Assembly (NCBI RefSeq): GCF_011038645.2
Contig: NZ_CP064955.1
Span: 930,001 to 994,000, forward strand
Direction of reading: 5' to 3'
DNA: 64,000 nucleotides
Source: Corynebacterium qintianiae
GTDB taxonomy: Bacteria > Actinomycetota > Actinomycetes > Mycobacteriales > Mycobacteriaceae
A model generated the notes under the pieces. It did not search any database and was not told the origin of the DNA. It saw only the letters and a list, made by a program, of their open reading frames with translations. Shown here in pieces: positions 26,985 to 33,995 of the stretch (positions are counted from its first letter, which is position 1; each line of letters starts with the position of its first letter). The translations under genes were made by a program, and so were the position numbers.

Positions 26985-27908
26985 ATGATTCTATTTGAAG
27001 TGGGCCAGGACTCGGCCAAGCAGGTTAAGCCCATGACTACTGTCAATGGAAAGAAGGTTCTGGAGCGAGATATCCAGAAGATCTTCGAGGGCAGCCTTCA
27101 TGAGATCTTGGGTGTACACTTTCTTGCCAGCGAATATGCCACCAGCTTTGGTGGGCGGATGGATACCTTAGGGATCGATGATGAGGGAAACCCCTGCATC
27201 GTTGAGTACAAGAAGGGCCAAAATGAGAATGTCATTAACCAGGGCCTTTCTTATCTGCGCTGGCTGCTCGACCATAAGGACAGCTTCCATGTCCTGTGCC
27301 AGCAGAAGGGTGTGGAGAAGGAGGTGCAGTGGGATGCACCTCGGGTGATCTGTGTGGCGGAGAGCTACAACAAGTTTGATACCGACACCGCCGACCTCCT
27401 GCCGATCAAGATTGAACTTCTTAGATACCAGCTGTTCGAGAACGGGATGCTGACCCTCGATACCGAGAGCTACCAGAAGGTCAAGATCTCTGGGATGCCA
27501 AAGCTCGAGGCTGGGAACAAGGAGGCCATCGAGCCTCTGCAGCAGACCTTCACTCTCGAAGAGCACATCGCCAAGGGCGGGCCAAACAGCCGCAAAATCT
27601 TCGCTGACCTCCGGGAACGCATCCTCGGCCTCGATCAGGAGATGCAGGTTGAACCGAAGAAGCTATATGTAGCCTTCAAGATGACCCGCAACGTGGTGGA
27701 TGTCGTGGTGCAGAAGCCAAAGCTCTGGCTATTTCTTAACGTCAAGACGGGGACACTTGATGACCCCGAGGGTCTTGCGCAAGATCTGGAGACCCCGGTG
27801 AAGATTGGTCACTGGGGGAATGGGGATTATCGGGTGGAGATCACTTCGCAGACTGATCTGGACTACGTGATGACGCTGGTCAAGCAGAGCTACGAGATGA
27901 ATCGGTAG
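26985..27908 (+). CDS. PD-(D/E)XK nuclease-fold and DUF5655 protein
   Basis: A 307-residue protein. Residues about 25-110 look like a restriction-endonuclease fold of the NucS/RecB kind: RMD with Asp60, then CIVEYKK with Glu74 and Lys76, then Gln86 and Tyr90 in QGLSYL. The C-terminal hundred residues match DUF5655 (KKLYVAFKMTRNVVDVVVQK, ending in DYVMTLVKQSYEMNR). Such proteins are often annotated as hypothetical or predicted transport proteins. It starts leaderless after TATAAT, and is the first intact gene of the island. A copy of its last ten codons recurs at 33803. DNA cleavage is inference from the motif. Confidence 0.8.
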   Translation: MILFEVGQDSAKQVKPMTTVNGKKVLERDIQKIFEGSLHEILGVHFLASEYATSFGGRMDTLGIDDEGNPCIVEYKKGQNENVINQGLSYLRWLLDHKDSFHVLCQQKGVEKEVQWDAPRVICVAESYNKFDTDTADLLPIKIELLRYQLFENGMLTLDTESYQKVKISGMPKLEAGNKEAIEPLQQTFTLEEHIAKGGPNSRKIFADLRERILGLDQEMQVEPKKLYVAFKMTRNVVDVVVQKPKLWLFLNVKTGTLDDPEGLAQDLETPVKIGHWGNGDYRVEITSQTDLDYVMTLVKQSYEMNR

Positions 27909-28058
27909 CAATTCATGGGGTGAACTAGAGAAATCGCACCACCCTTCTGCAGAGGGCGGGCATCGCCCTATCGACCATTTGTTTGATAATTGTTATTCTA
28001 TGTCTAGTATTGGACGTAGACTCTGTCGGTGATGGCCGAGGAGCAAAGGGGAATCTAG

Positions 28059-29159
28059 ATGAGTGCTAGTCAAATTGCTCGTGAACTGGAGCGAGCGCAG
28101 AAAGCCAAGACAGAAGCAGAAAAGAAGACGGGGGAGTATCGCACCCTGGAGTCGCAGAAGAGGATGGCAGCCGAAAAGGCCCTTGAGTCCGCGGGGAAGA
28201 CGACGAGTGACTCCACTCGTCGGATGAGAATCTCAGAGCACGGCCGGCGCCTCAAGGAAGCGCAGGATGCAGGAAAGAAGGCTACACAGTGGCAAAAGAA
28301 GGCGTCAGATGCCGCCAAAAAGGTAAGTGATCTGACCACTAGATTGACGAAGGCTCAGTCGGACGAAGCGGCCAAAGCCGAGAAAAAGCGTGCAGCTGAA
28401 CATGAAAAGGCGATGGCTGAGCTAAAGCGCGAGCAGGCTGCGCTAAAGGCGCGGGTCGTTGAGACCGGAAACTCGGTGGTTGCTCTGGAACAGAGACTGC
28501 CGGCCCCTATCGCCGAAAAGCTACGAATTCTTGTCCTTACTTCGGACCCGAAGGGGACGCTACCCGGCGAGAGAGGCCTACGGCTCGGAAGAGAGCAAAA
28601 GCGGATCAGCCAGGCGGTAAAGTCTGCGACCCATCGAGATTGGGTGGAGTTCGATTTTCGTACGGCAGCAACACCCGAAGACCTTCTCGACGGGTTGACC
28701 GAATTCTCACCTCACGTACTGCATTTCTCGGGCCATAGCAACGAGGAAATTATTCTATTTGAGGAGGACCAGGATGGCTCTAACCCTGGACGAGCCATCT
28801 CACCGACAACGCTTTCCAGAGCGCTCGCTGCGGTGGATAATCCACCTTCCCTGGTCGTGCTCAACTCCTGCAAGTCCGCCGGACAGCTGGACACTCTCAC
28901 TAAATGGGGAATTCCGTTTGTCGTTGGGATGCTGGACTCAATTGGGGATACAGACGCTATCGTATTTTCAGCCCGTTTCTACGCCACGATAGCCAACGGA
29001 CAGTCTTTGGCTTCTGCGGTGGCCACGGGACAGGTCGCTCTAGAAATGGCAGGTCTTCCGGGCAGTGAGCTACCTGTTCTCGCGCATGCTGGGGACGTAG
29101 ACCCGTCAAATCTGTTTCTGGTGAAGTCCCCGGAAGGTGAAATAGGCAATCAGTCCTGA
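28059..29159 (+). CDS. Coiled-coil CHAT-domain (caspase-like) protease
   Basis: A 366-residue protein. Residues 1-145 are almost entirely Ala, Lys, Glu, Arg and Gln, a long predicted coiled coil. From about 155 (LRILVLTSDPKG) it has a CHAT-type caspase-fold: VLHFSGHSNEE gives the catalytic His226 and VVLNSCKSA the catalytic Cys271, followed by VVGMLDSIGDTDAIVFSARFYATIANG. CHAT proteases are effectors in several bacterial immune systems and cleave a partner when it senses infection. A ribosome-binding site AAAGGGG precedes the ATG. No known CHAT partner such as gasdermin or Cas7-11 is adjacent. Confidence 0.82.
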   Translation: MSASQIARELERAQKAKTEAEKKTGEYRTLESQKRMAAEKALESAGKTTSDSTRRMRISEHGRRLKEAQDAGKKATQWQKKASDAAKKVSDLTTRLTKAQSDEAAKAEKKRAAEHEKAMAELKREQAALKARVVETGNSVVALEQRLPAPIAEKLRILVLTSDPKGTLPGERGLRLGREQKRISQAVKSATHRDWVEFDFRTAATPEDLLDGLTEFSPHVLHFSGHSNEEIILFEEDQDGSNPGRAISPTTLSRALAAVDNPPSLVVLNSCKSAGQLDTLTKWGIPFVVGMLDSIGDTDAIVFSARFYATIANGQSLASAVATGQVALEMAGLPGSELPVLAHAGDVDPSNLFLVKSPEGEIGNQS

Positions 29160-29303
29160 GATTTACTAGAGAGATTAAACAAATAATCTGGATCGAGCGG
29201 TCTGGAAAATCGCGAGGCACTCGCGCAGCAGCGTGAAGAAGACCACAGTGAGTTCAACGCGCTCTAATAGCAGAAGAGCTGGCAAACGTGCAGCTCAGCT
29301 TGA

Positions 29304-29309
29304 TATAAT
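29304..29309 (+). promoter_or_regulatory. Consensus -10 box upstream of the small ORF and AlbA_2 gene
   Basis: TATAAT ends 8 nt before the ATG at 29318, the leaderless spacing. Confidence 0.6.
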
Positions 29310-29317
29310 GTCGGTAT

Positions 29318-29440
29318 ATGACTCCACTTAAAGCGCCTCAGAGTCACGACCGACAGATGAAGATTACTGCAGATTACACCGACAGCCTGTGGAGCGATTC
29401 GCACTACAGAGAAAAGCCCTTGGATGAGGTAGGTCGTTGA
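29318..29440 (+). CDS. Small leaderless ORF (40 residues) coupled to the AlbA_2 gene
   Basis: ATG to TGA encodes a 40-residue polar protein starting MTPLKAPQSHDRQMK and ending REKPLDEVGR. It is supported by a perfect TATAAT box at leaderless spacing and by the TTGA overlap between its stop and the TTG start of the next gene, a typical coupling signal. No family is recognised. It may be a real small component of the defence unit or only a leader peptide enabling translation of the TTG-started gene. Confidence 0.5.
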   Translation: MTPLKAPQSHDRQMKITADYTDSLWSDSHYREKPLDEVGR

Positions 29441-30021
29441 ATAACTTAGATATCTCCCGTGCTCCTCGAGGCATTATGGCTGCAACAAATCTTGTTGCAG
29501 CCGTTGCCAAGCTTGGCGATCTGGCGGAGCGGCACTACCTTGAACTCAAGAGCTCTCTCGACCTATCTCAGAAGAAGGATAAAGAGAAGATTGCCAAGTT
29601 CATCCTTGGGGCGGCAAATCGGATGCCGGACATTGCGCAATCTGCTTTTGAGGGCGTGGCCGTCATGATCGTAGGTGTGGCCAAGGGGCAGGTTGAAGGT
29701 ATTCCGCCGGTGGAGATGATGGATATCTCCAAGGTAGTGCAGAAGTTTCTCGGTGCTGACGGCCCTCGTTGGGATGTCTTATGGGTGCCGCTCGAGGACT
29801 CCACGAACCAGGTTTTGGTTGTGCTGGTTGATCCGCCAGTGGTGGGACGAGGTCCGTTTCCCTGCCGTGCTCATGGAGACTCTCTGACTGATGGAAGAGT
29901 CTATATCCGGGCAGAGGGGGAAACACGAGAGGCATCCTCGGATGAGCTGGATCTTCTTATCCAACGTGGGAACACAGCCAGTAGGCTCGACCTGGATTTC
30001 TCCGTCGAAGTGTTGGGGCAG
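29437..30021 (+). pseudogene. AlbA_2 (Schlafen-type) domain protein, 5' part, cut by IS21
   Basis: 195 codons from TTG 29437 to the target duplication; the frame then runs two codons into the insertion element and stops at 30027. The fragment contains an AlbA_2 domain, marked by ERHYLELKSSLDL and IAKFILGAANRMPD near residue 35-65 and by PFPCRAHGDSL and GRVYIRAEGET near 145-160. AlbA_2 domains bind nucleic acid and occur in Schlafen-like nucleases and regulators. The 3' part continues at 32169 in the same frame once the element and one target copy are removed, giving a 471-residue protein. Function unknown; likely defence. Confidence 0.8.
30016..30021. repeat. Target site duplication, left copy
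   Basis: GGGCAG here is repeated at 32163-32168 directly after the right end of the IS21-family element. Confidence 0.85.
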
Positions 30022-30073
30022 TGTTAGCGACGCTTGAAAAGTAGCCCACTTGCGACGGTCGAAAAGTAGCCCA
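30022..30073. repeat. IS21 left end with terminal multiple repeats
   Basis: TGTTAGCGACG is followed by two TGAAAAGTAGCCCA/CGAAAAGTAGCCCA motifs at 26-bp spacing. Matches the reverse complement of 32111-32162. Confidence 0.85.
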
Positions 30074-30090
30074 CCGACAAGATTGGATGG

Positions 30091-31308
30091 GTGATTTCCG
30101 TGGAGGATTGGGCCAAGATCAGGTATCTGTGTCGGCAGGGCCTGTCGATCAGGAAAATCGCGGCTGAAGTTGGCTGCTCGAAAAAGACGGTGGAAAGGGC
30201 GTTGGCCTCAGATGCGCCGCCTGTGTACAAGAAGCGTGCAAGCACCGAAAACAGCTTCACCCCGTTTGAATCGCGGGTGCGTGCCCTGCTGGAGCAGACC
30301 CCGACGTTGCCTGCCACTGTGATCGCGCAGCGTGTGGGGTGGTGTGGGTCGATCACATGGTTTCGCGATAATGTGCGCCGCATCCGCCCCGACTACCAGC
30401 AGGCGGACCCGGTGGACACGCTGATTCACCGCCCTGGTGAGCAAATCCAGTGTGATCTGACTTTCCCCGCTGGCGGGATTCCCGACGGGACCGGGCAGAA
30501 AGTGGCGTTTCCGGTGCTGGTGATGGTGGCGTCGTATTCGAGGTTCATGGCCGCGCGTGTGCTGCCGACACGCACGACCGCAGATCTTGTTGCAGGGATG
30601 TGGGCATTGTTGTCGACATCGTTTCAGGCCGTACCTGAGCAGTTGTTGTGGGACCGAGAGACTGGAATTGGGCAAAAGGCGCTCACCCAGCCGGTGCTGT
30701 CTTTTGCTGGCATTTTGGGCACCAGGATTCAGCAGGCTCCACCTCGTGATCCGGAAACTAAAGGCGTGGTGGAGCGGGCCAACGGGTATCTGAAGTCCTC
30801 GTTTTTCCCCGGCCGCGATTTCACGTGCCCAGCAGATGCCCAACGCCAGCTCGACGAGTGGATTACTGAGGTGGCTAACCAGCGTATCCACGCGACCACA
30901 AGGAAAATTCCGGCGGTGGCTTGGACAGCCGACAAGGCGCACATGGCCGCTTTGCCGCCGTATCCCCCGCAGATCGATGTGCTACGACAGGTGCGGCTGC
31001 CACGTAACTACTACGTCGCCGTCGACGCCAACCACTATTCAGTGGATCCGCGAATGATCAACCGAATTGTCACCGTCCACGCTGGCTTGGAGCAGGTGGT
31101 CGTGCGCGCCCCGGACGGGACGATCGTCGCCCGCCACGAACGGGTGTGGGGCACACATCAGACAATCACTGACCCGATGCACGCCGCCACTGCGAAGCAG
31201 ATGCGCCGCCAACTGGCCACGCCACCTGTTTCGCCGCAGGAGCTCGAGGTCGAACAGGCAGACCTGAACATTTACGACCGGCTGACCGAACTGGAGGTAG
31301 AGTCATGA
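30091..31308 (+). CDS. istA: IS21-family transposase IstA
   Basis: A 405-residue DDE transposase. An N-terminal helix-turn-helix (IRKIAAEVGCSKKTVERAL) recognises the ends; the catalytic acids are in IQCDLTF, LLWDRETGIG and PETKGVVERANGYLK. The C-terminal part is the usual beta-rich end with NYYVAVDANHYSV. GTG at 30091 is the first start; the istB gene overlaps its stop by ATGA. Intact, so the element may still move. Confidence 0.93.
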   Translation: MISVEDWAKIRYLCRQGLSIRKIAAEVGCSKKTVERALASDAPPVYKKRASTENSFTPFESRVRALLEQTPTLPATVIAQRVGWCGSITWFRDNVRRIRPDYQQADPVDTLIHRPGEQIQCDLTFPAGGIPDGTGQKVAFPVLVMVASYSRFMAARVLPTRTTADLVAGMWALLSTSFQAVPEQLLWDRETGIGQKALTQPVLSFAGILGTRIQQAPPRDPETKGVVERANGYLKSSFFPGRDFTCPADAQRQLDEWITEVANQRIHATTRKIPAVAWTADKAHMAALPPYPPQIDVLRQVRLPRNYYVAVDANHYSVDPRMINRIVTVHAGLEQVVVRAPDGTIVARHERVWGTHQTITDPMHAATAKQMRRQLATPPVSPQELEVEQADLNIYDRLTELEVES

Positions 31309-32096
31309 CCCGTCCACAACACACCACAATCGACTCCGAACTGGCGTATCTGGCCAGGGCGCTGAAGGCCCCGCGAATCGGATCAGACTATGCGACCATC
31401 GCCGAGAAGGCACGCCAAGCGTCGTGGACCTACGAGGAATACTTGGCAGCGGTGCTGTCGGTCGAAGCGTCGGCCCGGGCGGAATCCGGCGCCGCAGGCC
31501 GGATAAAAAGGGCGGGCTTTCCCCAGATTAAAACGATTGACGAGTTCGACTTTTCCACCCAGCCCGCACTCGACCGGGCCCGTATCGCCCGGTTGGAAAC
31601 CGGCGGATGGATCACCGAGGCCGCAAACGTCATCTTCCTCGGCCCGCCGGGCACCGGCAAAACGCACCTGGCAACTGGGTTAGGGGTCATCGCAGCCCGG
31701 CAAGGCTACCGGGTCGCTTTCGACACCGCCGCCGGATGGATCACCCGCCTGACCCAAGCCCACAGTACAGGCGGGCTGACAACATTGTTGACCAAACTCA
31801 ACCGCTACCACCTGCTCATCATCGACGAGGTGGGCTACGTCCCGATCGAGGCAGAAGCAGCGAACCTGTTCTTCCAGCTAGTGTCCAACCGATATGAGCG
31901 CGGCTCGTTGATCATGACGTCGAACCTGCCGTTTTCCCGCTGGGGCGAATGCTTCGGTGACGTCACCGTCGCCGCCGCGATGATTGATCGCATCGTCCAT
32001 CACGCGGAAATCTTCACGCACACAGGCACCAGCTACCGAATCGCCGGCCGAGAAAGTGTCCTACCGTCGATCACCGCTGAACGTCAGGCAGAATAA
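31305..32096 (+). CDS. istB: IS21-family helper ATPase IstB
   Basis: A 263-residue AAA+ ATPase of the DnaC/IstB type that picks the target DNA for IstA. Walker A is GPPGTGKTHLATGL near residue 112, Walker B is LLIIDEVGYVP, sensor 1 is LIMTSNLPFSRW. Translation is coupled to istA by the ATGA overlap. Confidence 0.95.
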   Translation: MTRPQHTTIDSELAYLARALKAPRIGSDYATIAEKARQASWTYEEYLAAVLSVEASARAESGAAGRIKRAGFPQIKTIDEFDFSTQPALDRARIARLETGGWITEAANVIFLGPPGTGKTHLATGLGVIAARQGYRVAFDTAAGWITRLTQAHSTGGLTTLLTKLNRYHLLIIDEVGYVPIEAEAANLFFQLVSNRYERGSLIMTSNLPFSRWGECFGDVTVAAAMIDRIVHHAEIFTHTGTSYRIAGRESVLPSITAERQAE

Positions 32097-32110
32097 GAAA
32101 CACACGAAAA

Positions 32111-32162
32111 TGGGCTACTTTTCAACCGTCGCAACTGGGCTACAATTCGACCGTCGCTAACA
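32111..32162. repeat. IS21 right end with terminal multiple repeats
   Basis: Ends in CGTCGCTAACA and contains TGGGCTACTTTTCAA and TGGGCTACAATTCGA, inverted relative to the left end. Followed at once by GGGCAG (32163-32168), the right target copy. Confidence 0.85.
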
Positions 32163-32168
32163 GGGCAG
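32163..32168. repeat. Target site duplication, right copy
   Basis: GGGCAG, identical to 30016-30021. Confidence 0.85.
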
Positions 32169-32999
32169 ATTGCTGCAGTGGAGTGTGATGATACATCGAC
32201 GGTGGAGGAGTACCTGACCGGTAAGAGCACGGAGCTGCTGGATGCGTTACCGAAGAAGAAGCCGAAGGTAGTGGAGAGAGCAGAACCACAGCGTGGAATC
32301 GCGGGTCTAGGTTCAATCTACTCGGTAACTGATTGGGCTGCGGACGAGGCACTACGCGTTAACAGCGTCTTGATGGAGCCGGAGGAGCGCACCGAGGAGG
32401 AGTACCGCGCAGAAATTGAAGCTTGGGAAACTCAGGTTCGCGAATCGTGGGCCGGTGCAAAAGCGAAAATAGCTGCCGGAATACTGCAGCCGGCCACCGT
32501 CAGGGTTAAGAACAACACCAGCGTATTTCTGCATGACGTGGAGCTAAGACTCCATCTCGAGGGAGATATTTCTGGCCACGACTGGGTAGAGGTTGAGTCC
32601 ATCCTCACCCCCTCAGCTCTGGAACTGCCGACTCCTCCGCGACGATGGGGGCCGAAGGAGCGACAGCCCTTGGGACTAGCTCATGATCTTTCGTGGGCGA
32701 GTCAGATGGGAAACACTTCGGTGCTGATACCGTCCTCCATCAGTTACGAGAATGGAGGTTCAGTCCATCTCACGGTTGACATCGGGGATCTCCGTCCTCG
32801 GGGAGTGTTTGAATCCGAAGACAAGGAACTGGTTCTCCTGGTCAACGACAAGGAGATGAAGACAATCCACGGGACGTGGGAGATAACTGCTAGGGGCCAT
32901 AACGAGGTATTTTCTGGCGAGATCAACCTACCGGTCGAAGACTACAGAGATGTTACTGAGCTGGCCCAGTTTATCCTAGAGGTTGGTAAGAAAGAATAG
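32169..32999 (+). pseudogene. AlbA_2 protein, 3' part after the IS21 insertion
   Basis: 276 codons continue exactly the frame of the 5' part (ATT GCT GCA GTG...). Read alone, the GTG at 32178 would start a 273-residue product. The segment begins with an acidic, Lys-rich linker (ALPKKKPKVVERAEP), then a Glu-rich helix (EERTEEEYRAEIEAW) and a beta-rich end with VRVKNNTSVFLHDVELRLHLEG that looks like an immunoglobulin-like fold, ending in FILEVGKKE. No enzymatic motif is visible in it. It lies 12 bp before the Abi-C gene. Confidence 0.75.
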
Positions 33000-33011
33000 A
33001 ATGACTATCTA

Positions 33012-33779
33012 ATGGAGAACCGTATTGTGCCAAAAAGCATTGAACGCATTGTCGAACTCATAGAATCGCAGGCAAATATTCTCACCACTACGGGCACGGG
33101 TGGAGGTACATTTGATGATTTTGAAGCCTCCTACAAAAAGCAAGATCGGGAACTTCGTTCAGCTCTGAATTCGTTAGGCATGCGCCCACCATTTCCCTGG
33201 CGTTCCCTTTGGGAGTGGCATGGATATTACAAGCAAAACCTACCTACGTATGCCGAGCGACGTACGTGTATCCTTGACCTGCGCAATAAGGCCGAAGATC
33301 AGCTGGAGAACCTTGCGACCTCTTCGGGAGTTAGCTCTCCGGAACCAAGCTTTACGAGCGCGGTAGTTCGCCTCTCTCTTCAGGAGGCAGAACGCCAGAT
33401 AGGTCAAGGTCACCCGCTCTCTGCTGTTGATCGAGTCCATACCGCCATTCACGGACACCTACGATTGCTTTGCGGAGAAGAAGGCATTACTTTTGCCAAC
33501 GACGCCTCTGTTACGGCGTTGATGAAACTGCTTCGTAAGTACCATCCGGCGCTTACGACGTCCAGCCCCTACGGTGGCGAGATTGGAAAAGTTCTTAATG
33601 CAATGTCAAGCATCCTCAACGAACTAAATACCATCCGAAACAACGGCAGTATGGCACACCCTAACGAGAACCTTCTAGGCGAAGCAGAAGCAATGCTTGC
33701 CGTAAACGCTGGCCGTACGATCCTCGGTTATCTTGATGCAAAGCTGTCCGCCCCAGTAGCGGAACCGTTTACCAACTAA
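33012..33779 (+). CDS. Abortive-infection C-terminal (Abi-C) domain protein
   Basis: A 255-residue protein. The C-terminal hundred residues match the Abi-C domain found in abortive-infection proteins: SILNELNTIRNNGSMAHPN followed by LLGEAEAMLAVNAGRTILGYL. The N-terminal part (PKSIERIVELIESQAN, PFPWRSLWEWHGYYKQNLPTY) is often seen with it. Abi-C proteins are linked to phage exclusion but the activity of this domain is not known. It is 12 bp downstream of the broken AlbA_2 gene and probably in the same operon. AT content is higher than the backbone. Confidence 0.8.
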   Translation: MENRIVPKSIERIVELIESQANILTTTGTGGGTFDDFEASYKKQDRELRSALNSLGMRPPFPWRSLWEWHGYYKQNLPTYAERRTCILDLRNKAEDQLENLATSSGVSSPEPSFTSAVVRLSLQEAERQIGQGHPLSAVDRVHTAIHGHLRLLCGEEGITFANDASVTALMKLLRKYHPALTTSSPYGGEIGKVLNAMSSILNELNTIRNNGSMAHPNENLLGEAEAMLAVNAGRTILGYLDAKLSAPVAEPFTN

Positions 33780-33798
33780 GCAACCAAGGATGTTCTGT

Positions 33799-33835
33799 GC
33801 AGTTGGTCAAGCAGAGCTATGCGATGAATCGGTAA
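33799..33835 (+). pseudogene. Leftover 3' tip of a second DUF5655 gene
   Basis: The bases from 33803 read LVKQSYAMNR and stop, matching the last ten codons of the nuclease/DUF5655 gene (27876-27908) with two differences. No upstream part of that gene is present, so this is a trace of a deleted or recombined second copy. Confidence 0.55.
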
Positions 33836-33995
33836 CCTACGCTATCGTCCGACTGTTCGGTAGAAGCGTCCGAATGTGCCTGCGGTGTCGGGAGGGCTTA
33901 GTAAGATCGTGAATATTGAACCGCTGACCTCGGAGTCTCGAGGCGATCGAATTCCTCCATGGTGAACTTGGCTGGGATTAGAACAGGAGCTTGCT

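Larger units (their letters stand above)
30022..32162 (+). mobile_element. Complete IS21-family insertion sequence
   Basis: A 2141-bp element with ends TGTTAGCGACG and CGTCGCTAACA, flanked by the 6-bp duplication GGGCAG. Each end carries about 52 bp of matching sequence with two internal copies of GAAAAGTAGCCCA-type repeats, the IstA binding pattern of IS21 elements. Both transposition genes, istA and istB, are intact and overlap by ATGA. Perfect target copies suggest recent insertion. Confidence 0.93.

Noticed and set aside
30022..32162. IS21 gene pair as part of the defence unit
   Set aside because: Ends, target duplication and restored frame show it is an independent insertion.
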